A stretch of 64,000 bases of DNA from Treponema peruense (lineage in GTDB: Bacteria; Spirochaetota; Spirochaetia; Treponematales; Treponemataceae). Shown in pieces: positions 1 through 8,545 of the stretch (positions within the stretch are counted from its first letter, which is position 1; each line of letters opens with the position of its first letter). The stretch lies in assembly GCF_016117655.1 (NCBI RefSeq), contig NZ_CP064936.1:1240001-1304000 (forward strand), read 5' to 3'. The translations under genes were made by a program, and so were the position numbers. The notes below the pieces were generated by a model. The model had not been told where the DNA came from and searched no databases. It worked only from the letters and a program-made list of their open reading frames with translations.

Positions 1-520
1 CAGTCTTTCCAGAAGTCCTTCCGTAGAATCCCTCAGTTCTGGTGACAAAAGACGGTCTGCTTCGTCAAGAACAAGAACTTCGGTACTGTCTGCCTTGAGT
101 TTTTTAAGATGGATAAGTTCAAGAAGACGGGCAGCCCCACCTATAACAATCTGCGGCTTTTCCTTAAGCATATCAATCTGGCGCGCAATAGGGGCACCTC
201 CGATGCAAAGTGCACATTTTACCTTTGAAACAGCCTGAATCTGAACCTTTATCTGGGCGGCAAGTTCGTACGTAGGGGAAGCAATAAGAATTTTTACGGC
301 TTTTGAAGGATTTTCTTCTGTTTCAAGCCTCTGTATAAGCGGAAGAAGGTAGGCGAGCGTTTTTTCCGGTGCCCGTTTCGCTTTGGAACATAATATTTTT
401 TTTTGCTGCAATAAGCGGAATGACTTCCCTTTGGACCGCAGTAGGTTCTGTTATTCCGGCAAGTGCAAGGGCGTCAGTAAGTTCTTTTGTGATTCCAAGA
501 TCTGAAAAAGTAGTATTCAT
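1..520 (-). pseudogene. DEAD-box RNA helicase, N-terminal part, frameshifted
   Basis: ATP-dependent RNA helicase of the DEAD-box family; the gene continues beyond the window start. From the ATG at 520 the frame shows a Q-motif (GITEPTAVQ, residues 22-30) and Walker A SETGTGK (47-53). It then leaves frame at a run of six T at 360-365. Removing one base restores the expected continuation, with a motif Ia-like SPTYELAAQ and DEAD encoded at 55-66. The usual PTRELA and TPGR motifs read PTYELA and GAAR, so the protein is divergent even in the corrected frame. The indel is either a real mutation or a homopolymer sequencing error. It is divergent from the glycosyltransferase at 569. Confidence 0.85.
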
Positions 521-568
521 TTTTCTACTATAGCATATTTTGCATTTTTAGGATATAATCCCGCTGCT

Positions 569-1684
569 ATGAAATTCGGAATTGATACATTCGGCTGCGA
601 TCACGGAAGGTCGGGGCAGGGCTCATATCTTCTTTCTTTAGTCCGCAGTCTTCCTTCTGACTGTGAATTTGAACTTTTCGGAACCGAAGTTGACAGATAT
701 ACATATACTTCTGATTTGCCGTTGAAATACATCGGCGTCAATGTTCCCGACAGTCTTGCAGCAGAGCGTTACTGGCATTTTTTTAGGGCAAACAAATTCT
801 GCAGGAAGAATTCCTATGATTCTGTTCTGTATACCGCAGGTGCACGGCTTTTGCCTTCATCATTTTCTGTTCCCGGAGTGGCCGTTGTCAATGACATACT
901 CAGTGCAGCATTTGCTTCAGGAGAAGATGCATTTGCCCGCTGGCAGATAAAAAAAGGCCTTTCTTCTGTAAACTGCGTAATTGCTTCAAGTGAATATGTC
1001 AGGGAAGATATACTGCGTTCGGGAATTTCACCGAGGCGCATAGAAGTCGTTCACAACGGAATAGACCACAGTCTTTTCTTTCCTACAGACGTGCTGGACT
1101 CTGGTGGTGAAATAATTGACATAAAGCCTTTTGCAATAAAACGGCCGTACATAATTTATGCCAGCCGCATGCAGAGTGCCGAAAAAAAGCATATTGAACT
1201 TATAAAGGCATTTTCCATCTTTAAGCAGAAAACGGGTTTTCCGCACAGACTTGTCATAGCCGGAAGCGAAGGTCCGTTTGGCGAACAGGTACACAAGGCA
1301 GCTTTTTCTTCAACTGCAGCAAGCGACATTTTTATAACAGGGTATTTCCCGCATGAAAACTTTCCGGAGCTGTACAGAAATTCAGAAGCGTGCATTTTCC
1401 CTTCAGTCAACGAAGGTGTAGGACTGCCTGTTCTTGAAGCGATGGCGACCGGTGTTCCTGTAGCATGTTCTTCTTCCGGGGCTTTGCGCGAAATTGCAGG
1501 TGACAGCGCTCTGTTATTCAACAGCGATGATGTAGAAGAAATGGCTTTCTGCATTGAGCGCATAATTACTGACAGGGCACTTCGCAAAAAACTTATAGAA
1601 AGCGGAATCCGCCGTGCGGCAGATTTTTCATGGGAAAAAACCGCTCAAAAAACCGTAGAAATATTGAAATCCACTGTGGAATAA
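569..1684 (+). CDS. Glycosyltransferase family 4 (GT-B) protein
   Basis: Predicted sugar transferase using a nucleotide-activated donor, probably for cell-envelope or surface glycans. The 371 residues fit a two-Rossmann GT-B fold. The C-terminal donor site has the EX7E-type motif NEGVGLPVLE near residues 281-290, followed by AMATGVPV. The N-terminal half contains VVHNGID, typical of GT4 enzymes. The ending FSWEKTAQKTVEIL is also family-typical. The start at 569 follows an AT-rich gap shared with the divergent helicase gene. Acceptor and sugar cannot be told from the sequence. Confidence 0.88.
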   Translation: MKFGIDTFGCDHGRSGQGSYLLSLVRSLPSDCEFELFGTEVDRYTYTSDLPLKYIGVNVPDSLAAERYWHFFRANKFCRKNSYDSVLYTAGARLLPSSFSVPGVAVVNDILSAAFASGEDAFARWQIKKGLSSVNCVIASSEYVREDILRSGISPRRIEVVHNGIDHSLFFPTDVLDSGGEIIDIKPFAIKRPYIIYASRMQSAEKKHIELIKAFSIFKQKTGFPHRLVIAGSEGPFGEQVHKAAFSSTAASDIFITGYFPHENFPELYRNSEACIFPSVNEGVGLPVLEAMATGVPVACSSSGALREIAGDSALLFNSDDVEEMAFCIERIITDRALRKKLIESGIRRAADFSWEKTAQKTVEILKSTVE

Positions 1685-1737
1685 AAATTAAGACTTTATA
1701 AAAAACATTGTAGTCCTGCTCTTTTAAGAGATTTACA

Positions 1738-2018
1738 ATTTTGATTTTTCGCAAATTTCCATAGTTTTTTTCTCCCTCTGTATTGTGCAAGAGTCTGTAA
1801 GTTGTTTCCGCTAAACGGCTTGTATCGGAAAATCCAACGCATTTTAACCCGGACTGTTCAAGCCCGAGTCTACCAGCTCCAATGCCAGAGCAAAGTATGC
1901 TGATACTTTGTCCAAAACATGCTGATGTTTTTAGGTCTGTATGCTGACGTCTTTTGAATTTTGTACTGATGTTTTTAGCCTGAAAAATTTTATGAAAATT
2001 TTCAAAATTTATGGTCAA
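1738..2018 (-). pseudogene. C5-cytosine DNA methyltransferase, N-terminal relic
   Basis: The frame starting at 2018 contains ILCSGIGAGRLGLEQSGLK followed by CVGFSD and, later, NYGNLRKI. This is the SAM-binding motif I region and the following strand of Dcm-type DNA (cytosine-5) methyltransferases (recognisable at about 1738-1905). The catalytic PCQ motif IV and everything after it are absent; the frame runs on as unrelated, Phe/Ile-rich sequence into the glycosyltransferase 3' end. It is therefore a decayed fragment, probably of a lost restriction-modification gene. It lies just outside the left edge of the foreign island. Confidence 0.6.
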
Positions 2019-2133
2019 AAAAATTGACAGCGAGGGCTTTTAAACGTATATATCAAAGTAGAAACAGACGGTTAACCCTCAAAAACGTGAGGAGAAGAAG
2101 TTCTACTGTTCTCCCGAGCAAGGGTCTTTGCCA

Positions 2134-2152
2134 CAATGTCAAGTGGTGAATT
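2134..2152. repeat. 19-bp direct repeat, left copy
   Basis: CAATGTCAAGTGGTGAATT occurs here and again at 6713-6731 in the same orientation. The two copies flank the ABC transporter/TetR module exactly (terminators to TetR promoter). It may be a relic of an insertion-sequence end or a recombination scar; no transposase is attached to either copy. Confidence 0.75.
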
Positions 2153-2212
2153 AAAAAAAGACAGATCACTATCAAAGAAATTTATCTTTCATAGTGTGTC
2201 TGCCTCTTTTGA
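2153..2212 (-). terminator. Intrinsic terminator, distal, of ABC transporter operon
   Basis: On the minus strand an arm around AGACACACTAT pairs with ATAGTGATCTGTCT (one bulge) across an A/T-rich loop and is followed by a run of seven T. It lies about 65 bp beyond the end of the ABC gene and directly abuts the 19-bp direct repeat. Confidence 0.6.
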
Positions 2213-2231
2213 ACCTTGAGCTTTCTTATAC

Positions 2232-2267
2232 AAAAAAAGCCTGAGAGAACTTTTAAAGAACTCTCAG
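2232..2267 (-). terminator. Intrinsic terminator after the ABC transporter gene
   Basis: The minus strand reads CTGAGAG, a short inner stem, CTCTCAG, then GCTTTTTTTG. It begins about 10 bp after the stop codon at 2278, as expected for a Rho-independent terminator of the two-gene ABC operon. Confidence 0.8.
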
Positions 2268-2277
2268 TCTAAATCGC

Positions 2278-4020
2278 TTAATTTAATCGCCACCCGGCGC
2301 TTTGTCGTTGTAGCTCCACCATGCGGCGGTAAAGACCGTTTTTGTCCATCAGCTCTGCCGGTGTTCCTTCCTCCGCAACCCGACCATCTGCCAGAACGAC
2401 GATTTTATCGGCTGCCTCCACAGTACGCATCCGGTGAGCGATCACCAACACAGTCTTTCCTGCCAGCAGACGGGAGAGCGCTCCCTGAACCTTTGTCTCA
2501 TTTTCCACATCCAGGCTGGCCGTTGCTTCGTCAAGAAGGACGATGGGGGCGTCTTTCAACAAGGCTCGTGCAATAGAGATACGCTGCCGTTCACCACCGG
2601 AAAGCTTCGCCCCGTTTTCTCCGATGGGGGTGTTGTAGCCCTGGGGAAGCCGATGAACAAACTCATCGCAGTTGGCCGCTTTGGCCGCAGCCCGCACTTC
2701 TTCATCCGTTGCGCCACGCTTACCAAGACGGATATTTTCCATCACGGTATCGTCAAACAGCACCACATCCTGAAACACCATAGAATAATCCCGCAGCAGT
2801 ACCTCTGGGTCTACGGTAGAAATATCCACACCACCTACACGAATCACTCCTTTGGAAATGTCCCACAGCCTTGCGGCAAGCCGGGCACAGGTGCTTTTAC
2901 CGGAACCGGAAGGACCTACCAGTGCCGTGACTTCGCCCTCTTTAGCAGTAAAGCTTACATCATGCAGGACTCCTTTCTCATCATAGGAAAAGCCCACATG
3001 CTCAAAGACAATATCATGTCCCTTTGGCTCAAATTTCTCCGCACCCTCCGCTTTAGGCGTGTCATAAATTTCATTCATACGGTCAGCAGACACCTGAGAA
3101 ACAAACATTTCTGCAATGAGTGCCAAACTTTGGTCGAATGGGGCATAGACACGAGTAATGACCAATAGAAACAGGAACAAAAGCATGAAATCAATGCTGC
3201 CGGACAGGATCAAATTCGCCCCCACAAGAATGGTCGTTGCCACGCCTAACCGCATGATAACGCTTGCGGCATTTACAAAAAGGCCGGTTCCCAGTTCACC
3301 CTGAATTGTAACTCGTTCATATTCGTCAATTTTCTGATTCAGTCCGTTTAGATACCGTTCCTCCTGGTTTGTGGCACGAATCTCTCTAACATTTTCTAAT
3401 GCTTCCTGAATACCATCTGACACTCGGACAGCAGCTTTTTTCGTCCGTTCTGCATTTCGGGCGGCAATCTTGCGGCTACCAAACAGCAGGCCAAAGGCTA
3501 CCGGTACACCCCACAGGCAAGCAACAGCCAACCGCCAGTCGTAAACAAGCAGGCACACAGCGATAATCGCCGTAGAGATGTAAGCACCGTACAGATACCC
3601 CAGCACATGAGACCAGACATGTTCCATCCGATTCACGTCTCCCATGATAGTCTCGGTCAAATCTGCCAAGTCCCTCTTGCCAAAATACCCCAGAGGCAGT
3701 TTACGAAGCCGTTCCGCCAGACTGAGACGTGTGGTTTTGACCTCATTATATACCAGCCCATAGGTAGCTTTGTATTGCTGCAAATGGGTCACGAAGGACA
3801 GGAGGGCAAAGAGAACCAACAGTCCGAGGACAATCGCTGAACCGGGAAGCGGACTTCCTTCTGTCAAGGCTCCCATAAAACCAGACATTACCAGATACAG
3901 AATGCTGACACCGCCCATAACAACCAGATTCACGATCACTGTCCAGAATGTGCCTTTCTTTGTGTTCCGGACACCCTGATCGGTCAGGGCATATTTTCGT
4001 TGAAACTTTTCTCCAAACAT
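2278..4020 (-). CDS. ABC transporter, fused permease/ATPase (second subunit)
   Basis: Half-transporter of 580 residues: six-helix type-IV permease domain (about residues 25-310) then an ATPase domain. Walker A GPSGSGKS near 368, signature LSGGERQR near 470, Walker B IVLLDEA near 495 and H-loop AHR are intact. It pairs with the preceding gene, whose stop codon TAA directly abuts this ATG; AAGGAGG lies 7-8 nt upstream inside the partner gene. Such heterodimeric pairs resemble YbtP/YbtQ (siderophore import) and also multidrug exporters; direction of transport cannot be read from sequence. The dyad upstream of the operon and the neighbouring HMA and methyltransferase genes favour a metal/metallophore role by inference. 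Confidence 0.9.
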   Translation of the reverse strand: MFGEKFQRKYALTDQGVRNTKKGTFWTVIVNLVVMGGVSILYLVMSGFMGALTEGSPLPGSAIVLGLLVLFALLSFVTHLQQYKATYGLVYNEVKTTRLSLAERLRKLPLGYFGKRDLADLTETIMGDVNRMEHVWSHVLGYLYGAYISTAIIAVCLLVYDWRLAVACLWGVPVAFGLLFGSRKIAARNAERTKKAAVRVSDGIQEALENVREIRATNQEERYLNGLNQKIDEYERVTIQGELGTGLFVNAASVIMRLGVATTILVGANLILSGSIDFMLLFLFLLVITRVYAPFDQSLALIAEMFVSQVSADRMNEIYDTPKAEGAEKFEPKGHDIVFEHVGFSYDEKGVLHDVSFTAKEGEVTALVGPSGSGKSTCARLAARLWDISKGVIRVGGVDISTVDPEVLLRDYSMVFQDVVLFDDTVMENIRLGKRGATDEEVRAAAKAANCDEFVHRLPQGYNTPIGENGAKLSGGERQRISIARALLKDAPIVLLDEATASLDVENETKVQGALSRLLAGKTVLVIAHRMRTVEAADKIVVLADGRVAEEGTPAELMDKNGLYRRMVELQRQSAGWRLN

Positions 4021-5823
4021 TTACTCTGCCTCCTTTTCGCTGGTGATTTTCCACTGAACTGCCTTGTTATAGTCAGTCCACATCCGGGCATACAGACCGC
4101 CCGAAGCAGTCAGCTTGGCATGAGTACCCTGCTCGACAATGTGCCCCTCTTCAAGAACGATAATCTTATCAGCGCCCACAACAGTGGATAGACGGTGTGC
4201 AATCATAATAACAGTGCGGTCTTTCGTCAGTGTGGCAAAGGCTTTCTGAATCAGCACCTCATTCTCAGGATCGGCAAAAGCAGTTGCCTCGTCAAGCACC
4301 ACAATGGGGGCATCCTTCAAAATGGCTCTGGCCAGTGCGATGCGCTGTTGTTCACCACCGGAAAGATAGGTTCCCTCGGTGCCGATCTGTGTATCAAGGC
4401 CATCCGGCAGTTTGTCAAGAATATCCTTGCACTGGGCAGCCATTAGCGCGGCCATCACCTGTTCTCTTGTCGCTTCTGGTCGGGAGGCTCGGACATTTTC
4501 CAAAATAGAGGTTTTGAACAAACGGTTATTCTGGAATACAAAAGCCACCTGATCCATAAGGACATGCGGATCGATCTGAGCAACATTGACTCCTCCGACT
4601 TCCACTGCGCCGGACGTTGCATCCCAAAAACGCGGAATCAAGCTGGCCGCCGTTGTCTTTCCGCCGCCGGACGGTCCCACCAGAGCTACGGTCTGCCCCG
4701 GTTCGGCTGTGAAAGACACATGAGAGAGTGCAGGGCTTTCCGATCCGTTATAGGTAAAACTCACATCCTTAAATTCTACTTTATTACTACGAGGGGACTG
4801 CGGGTGACTGGGTGCTTTCAGGGTAGGTGCCTCCATCACCTGATTGATCCGCCCCAAAGCGGTACTGGCCAACATCATACCAGAGGAAGCAAACATTATT
4901 TTTGCAAGCGCAGTGGAAATGATGGCTGAAAATACGGCATAAAAAACGAAATCGGCAACAAAGCCGGCAAAACTGCCGTTTGCCAGTGCACCTGGAGCAA
5001 GGAACAGCGCCACTGGAACCAGAAACACGAACGCTCCTTCAGTAAAGGTTAAATTGACAGCCTGAGGAGCACGGCATACATCCGCCGTATAATGTTCGGC
5101 TTTGCTGCTGTAATCTTCGATAGCCTCCTGAAACGCCTTGAACGAGTAGACCGTCTGCTGAAATATTTTAACTACAGGAATTCCCCTTACATATTCTGTT
5201 CCCGCTTTTGTCATGCGATCCTGGGCCGCCTGGTATTCCGCCATCAGTTTGGCATTTTTGCCACCCATCATGGAGAACATGGCGATTACCGAAATGACTG
5301 CCGCTAAAAGGCAGGCTGCTCCCATTCGCCAATCAAACAGAAACATCATGACCAGCATCGACAAAAACAACACGATAGTGCCTACTATGTCTGCCAGATT
5401 ATGTGCCAGCAATGTTTCGGTGTCGGCTGCCGCAGCATCCAGCCGCCCGCGAATCAGACCAGAAGCGTTGGAATCAAAAAAACCCAGCGGAGCCTTCATC
5501 ACATGAGCAACCCCTTGTTTTCGTATGTTGGAAGCTGTACGGAAAGCAGCCAGATGGGTACACATTAGGCCTGCAAAATACAGAATAATGCCGCCCACTG
5601 CGAACGCAAAGGCAATCCAGCCATATTTGGAAACATTCTGCGCCTGTGTCCATTCCGGGGCTGCCTTAATCAGATCACGGGCCGCCAGCCAGATACAAAT
5701 GTATGGAGCCATGCTCAAAAGCATTGACACCGCCGATAGGGCCAACCCTAAGAAGGTCAGGCCTCTGCGGTTTCCCGCATATTTCAGCAGGACAGCCACA
5801 TCGTTCTTTTTTTCTTCTTTCAT
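4021..5823 (-). CDS. ABC transporter, fused permease/ATPase (first subunit)
   Basis: 600-residue half-transporter, first gene of the two-gene operon. N-terminal membrane domain (about 20-330) and C-terminal ATPase with Walker A GPSGGGKT near 387, signature LSGGEQQR near 491, Walker B IVVLDEA near 511 and AHR. Start supported by AGAGGTC about 6 nt upstream. The promoter on the minus strand (TTGAAA at 5880-5875, AATATA/TATATT near 5857-5851) encloses a GTTAG-N6-CTAAC dyad, so expression is probably repressed by a dyad-binding regulator. Both subunits have a full set of ATPase motifs, unlike many heterodimeric exporters with one degenerate site. Confidence 0.9.
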   Translation of the reverse strand: MKEEKKNDVAVLLKYAGNRRGLTFLGLALSAVSMLLSMAPYICIWLAARDLIKAAPEWTQAQNVSKYGWIAFAFAVGGIILYFAGLMCTHLAAFRTASNIRKQGVAHVMKAPLGFFDSNASGLIRGRLDAAAADTETLLAHNLADIVGTIVLFLSMLVMMFLFDWRMGAACLLAAVISVIAMFSMMGGKNAKLMAEYQAAQDRMTKAGTEYVRGIPVVKIFQQTVYSFKAFQEAIEDYSSKAEHYTADVCRAPQAVNLTFTEGAFVFLVPVALFLAPGALANGSFAGFVADFVFYAVFSAIISTALAKIMFASSGMMLASTALGRINQVMEAPTLKAPSHPQSPRSNKVEFKDVSFTYNGSESPALSHVSFTAEPGQTVALVGPSGGGKTTAASLIPRFWDATSGAVEVGGVNVAQIDPHVLMDQVAFVFQNNRLFKTSILENVRASRPEATREQVMAALMAAQCKDILDKLPDGLDTQIGTEGTYLSGGEQQRIALARAILKDAPIVVLDEATAFADPENEVLIQKAFATLTKDRTVIMIAHRLSTVVGADKIIVLEEGHIVEQGTHAKLTASGGLYARMWTDYNKAVQWKITSEKEAE

Positions 5824-5850
5824 CGAATGACCTCTTTTAAATAGTGAGAA

Positions 5851-5880
5851 ATATATTGGTTAGCATAAACTAACTTTCAA
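5851..5880 (-). promoter_or_regulatory. Promoter with operator dyad (site a) of the ABC operon
   Basis: GTTAG-CATAAA-CTAAC at 5859-5874 sits precisely between a -35-like TTGAAA (5880-5875, minus) and an A/T-rich -10 (5857-5851). A repressor bound here would block RNA polymerase. The same 16-bp dyad recurs at 6812, 9748 and 9794. Confidence 0.65.
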
Positions 5881-5966
5881 ATAAAAAAAATAAAGAATAT
5901 CACACAGCACTCTGCTTGTGAAAGGGACAGAGCGCATTCTGCATATCACTGACGCAATCGCAGCAA

Positions 5967-6584
5967 TTAAGACGACATCAGCTTCAACCATCCGGCCGTA
6001 TAGAAAGTACGCAGCTGTTCTACATCCCGCATGGCCTGTTCCTGCGGAATATCGTGAACAACGATCTCAACAAAGCCGTCCAACATACCACTGGCAATGA
6101 TATGACACAGAGACGGGCTTAATTCTGGGATACTGTGTCCCAGGCGGCGGAGCGTCTCCATGTACTTAAAGGTGCTTTCCACTTCCAGTTCTACCATGTT
6201 ATGAATAAAGTTTTCATAGCCAGTGCCTTCTGCGCCGCAAAACAGCAGTTTCACCGGTTTCCTGTGCTGGCAGACATATTCCGCCATCCAATGAATGTAA
6301 GCTCCTGATTCCTCGACCATATGTTCCGGTTGTTCCTCTGCGGGAAGCTCGGAAAAGGAGATATGCGCATCCACATATTTACTCATCAAAATAGCGGCAT
6401 GCGGTTCTACAATGGAAGCAAACAGAGCCTCTTTGCTGGAAAAATAGCCGTAAAAGGCCCCCGTAGTTACTCCAGCGTGTTTCACGATCTGCCGCAGAGA
6501 GGCCCCAAGAAACCCTTTTTCAGAAAATTCATCCAGAGCAGCCTGTTGTATTCTTTCTAATGTATCTGGTGTTTTTGATTCCAT
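5967..6584 (-). CDS. TetR/AcrR family transcriptional regulator
   Basis: DNA-binding repressor, about 205 residues. N-terminal helix-turn-helix: SLRQIVKHAGVTTGAFYGYF, typical of TetR, followed by KEALF; the C-terminal ligand-binding domain is unassigned. The ATG at 6584 is preferred over the in-frame ATG at 6596 because GGAGG lies 5 nt before it (overlapping the first ATG). It is transcribed in the same direction as the ABC pair, 143 bp upstream, and so probably regulates it and itself. A palindrome overlaps its own start. Effector unknown. Confidence 0.9.
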   Translation of the reverse strand: MESKTPDTLERIQQAALDEFSEKGFLGASLRQIVKHAGVTTGAFYGYFSSKEALFASIVEPHAAILMSKYVDAHISFSELPAEEQPEHMVEESGAYIHWMAEYVCQHRKPVKLLFCGAEGTGYENFIHNMVELEVESTFKYMETLRRLGHSIPELSPSLCHIIASGMLDGFVEIVVHDIPQEQAMRDVEQLRTFYTAGWLKLMSS

Positions 6585-6595
6585 GACGGCCTCCA

Positions 6596-6623
6596 TATAA
6601 CAGTGCTATGTAACAATGTTATA
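6596..6623 (-). promoter_or_regulatory. Palindromic operator at TetR start
   Basis: TATAACA at 6596-6602 and TGTTATA at 6617-6623 form a perfect 7-bp inverted repeat separated by 14 bp, overlapping the start and leader of the TetR gene. This is the spacing expected for a TetR dimer and suggests autoregulation. It differs from the GTTAG-N6-CTAAC dyads. Confidence 0.55.
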
Positions 6624-6712
6624 ATGCAGCAGACAGATACGTTTGTCAAGGCAAATAGCGGTTTTTTACAAACAAATCAAGCTTTATTCATAAAAACGGC
6701 TTCTGTTCGCCG

Positions 6713-6731
6713 CAATGTCAAGTGGTGAATT
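6713..6731. repeat. 19-bp direct repeat, right copy
   Basis: Second copy of CAATGTCAAGTGGTGAATT (first at 2134-2152). Together they bracket a 4.6-kb module carrying the ABC pair and TetR gene. Confidence 0.75.
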
Positions 6732-6778
6732 CAATTTGTGTTGAGGAAAGATAGTTGGGTGAGAATCTGGCGCAGCGG

Positions 6779-6828
6779 TTGAAAAAATCATAATCCGGCG
6801 CTATACTGCCAGTTAGATATTACTAACT
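6779..6828 (+). promoter_or_regulatory. Promoter plus operator dyad (site b)
   Basis: TTGAAA at 6779-6784, 17-bp spacer, TATACT at 6802-6807 make a good sigma-70 promoter. The dyad AGTTAG-ATATTA-CTAACT (6811-6828) covers the expected transcription start. It drives the methyltransferase/hydrolase block that starts at 6884. Confidence 0.7.
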
Positions 6829-6883
6829 ATTGGTATAAATCACTTATAGAGAAAAATCGGAAGTTGAAAGGGAGAACATTGCA

Positions 6884-7552
6884 ATGAATTTTTTTGAGAA
6901 CACCCGTAAGCCGCAAGGCTTCAGTGGAAAATTGATGGCGAAGATGATGAACAGCGGCCACGCCAAGGTGTCGCAATGGGGATTCTCAAATATCTCCGCG
7001 AAGCCAGACGCTAAAGTGCTGGATGTCGGTTGCGGAGGCGGAGCAAATATTGCGGCCTGGCTGGATAAGTGCAGAAACGGCCATGTGACAGGACTGGACT
7101 ATTCGGAGGTCAGTGTGGCAGAATCTCAAAAGCTGAACGCTGCTGCCATTAAACAGGGAAAATGCAGAGTGGTTCAGGGCGATGTATCGGCTATTCCCTT
7201 TCCCGATGCGGTCTTTGATTATGTCTCTGCCTTTGAGACAGTTTACTTCTGGCCGGATCTGAAAAAATGCTTTTCCGAGGTAAATCGTGTTCTGAAAAGC
7301 GGCGGAACATTTCTGATTTGCAACGAGAGCGACGGAACGAATGCCGCAGATGAAAAATGGACAAAGATGATCGGCGGTATGAAGATTTATAATCGTGATC
7401 AACTTGCCGTTGCTTTGAAAGAAGCGGGTTTTACAGAGATAAAAACGTATACAAACACAAAAAAGCATTGGATATGTATTATCGCAACAAAACAGACTTC
7501 CAGTTTATCTGAAGTTGGACAACGTGAAAAATCGGGAATTTCGGAGGAATGA
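6884..7552 (+). CDS. Class I SAM-dependent methyltransferase (1)
   Basis: 222-residue methyltransferase of the UbiE/Methyltransf_11 type. SAM-binding motif I is VLDVGCGGGAN near residues 46-56, the acidic post-I GLDYSE follows, then GDVSAIPFPDAVFD and the post-motif RVLKSGG. AAGGGAG lies about 10 nt upstream of the ATG. The substrate is unknown. First gene of a block with two further methyltransferases and an alpha/beta hydrolase, under a dyad-controlled promoter. Its C-terminal about 20 residues (SSLSEVGQREKSG) look unstructured and may have been added by rearrangement. Confidence 0.88.
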   Translation: MNFFENTRKPQGFSGKLMAKMMNSGHAKVSQWGFSNISAKPDAKVLDVGCGGGANIAAWLDKCRNGHVTGLDYSEVSVAESQKLNAAAIKQGKCRVVQGDVSAIPFPDAVFDYVSAFETVYFWPDLKKCFSEVNRVLKSGGTFLICNESDGTNAADEKWTKMIGGMKIYNRDQLAVALKEAGFTEIKTYTNTKKHWICIIATKQTSSLSEVGQREKSGISEE

Positions 7553-7556
7553 AAGT

Positions 7557-7601
7557 ATGACTGAAAAAGAGTTTACCAAGGCGGCGATATGCGAGGTATA
7601 G
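7557..7601 (+). pseudogene. 14-codon start of a lost gene
   Basis: A short frame MTEKEFTKAAICEV begins 4 nt after the preceding stop region and has a strong SD (GGAGGAATGAAAGT). It ends at TAG just before the hydrolase gene. The good ribosome site in front of so short a frame suggests the start of a gene that was deleted. A leader peptide is the alternative. Confidence 0.35.
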
Positions 7602-7605
7602 GATT

Positions 7606-8475
7606 ATGGCTTTTTCAGAAGAACTAAAGGCATTTCAGGATACACATCCGTTTTCCGCAGCAATCGTGGACGGCATAGAAGTAAATTATCTGCTGTGTGG
7701 CAATGAAAGCAGCAAGATCACTTTGGTGTATCTTGTGGGCGGAACGGGCTTTTCTGTTGTTTGGTTCAATCATATCAGGCAGATGGAGAAAGATTATCGG
7801 ATTCTGACCTTTGATTACCCGGTGCAGATTAATGACATGGAGCAGCTTGCGGATTTTACAATTCGGTTTGTGGAACAGATGAAAATCAAAAATCCGTTAT
7901 TTATAGGCGCATCTCTGGGCGGACTTCTTGCACAGCTTATTATGCGAAAATATCCGAATGGCGATGCGGCTTACGGACTCTATTCCACATCCGCTTTGTC
8001 CGCGTCCGCTGTCAAGGACTTAATGAAGCAATACAAATCCTACGGAGTCATGCTTGCGCTTATGAAGATTGTACCCTATAGCTGGATTCGCAAAATTCTG
8101 ATTAATGTCTCCAAGAAAATGGTCGGTGTTGAAAACGAGGCGGAGCAAGACCGAAAATATATGGAGGATTTCTTCGAGTGGGTTTACCAAAACTACACAA
8201 AGGAATTTGACATTCATATGACCACGCTGATGGTAAGCATAGCGAAAATAAAACCGATAACGGAGCAGGACTATAAAAAGGCTGATAAAAATGTGCTGCT
8301 CGTCCTGCCCACGGACGATAAGGCTTTTTCAGAAGCGGCGAAGAATGAGCTTATCAGTCATCTTCCGAACGCTATGGTCACAATGGTAACAGGCGGCCAT
8401 ACAGCCACATTGTACAAGGTTGGCACATATGCGGAAGGCACACGGAAGTTTATTGAAGAAAGAATCTCAGTTTAG
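7606..8475 (+). CDS. Alpha/beta hydrolase
   Basis: 289-residue alpha/beta-hydrolase-fold protein. Nucleophile elbow GASLGG near residues 101-106 (Ser about 103), oxyanion-region GGTGFS near 45, and a C-terminal GGHTATLY supplying the catalytic His near 265; an acid residue probably lies in LPTDDKAF. Such enzymes cleave esters, thioesters or C-C bonds; substrate unknown. No secretion signal, so cytoplasmic. It sits between two SAM methyltransferases in one direction, consistent with a small-molecule modification pathway. Confidence 0.85.
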   Translation: MAFSEELKAFQDTHPFSAAIVDGIEVNYLLCGNESSKITLVYLVGGTGFSVVWFNHIRQMEKDYRILTFDYPVQINDMEQLADFTIRFVEQMKIKNPLFIGASLGGLLAQLIMRKYPNGDAAYGLYSTSALSASAVKDLMKQYKSYGVMLALMKIVPYSWIRKILINVSKKMVGVENEAEQDRKYMEDFFEWVYQNYTKEFDIHMTTLMVSIAKIKPITEQDYKKADKNVLLVLPTDDKAFSEAAKNELISHLPNAMVTMVTGGHTATLYKVGTYAEGTRKFIEERISV

Positions 8476-8545
8476 AAAGCGTGTAATCTATGTCTGGGCG
8501 GGATGCTGACAGGCAGTTCAATCGGGATTTTGAGGAGGAATAGTC

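Noticed and set aside
360-365. Programmed ribosomal frameshift in the DEAD helicase
   Set aside because: There is no internal SD or slippery heptamer with a structure downstream; a plain homopolymer indel explains the break better.
2361-5830. Plus-strand open frames inside the ABC genes
   Set aside because: They are antisense to intact ABC transporter genes with complete motifs and have no family signature or credible SD.
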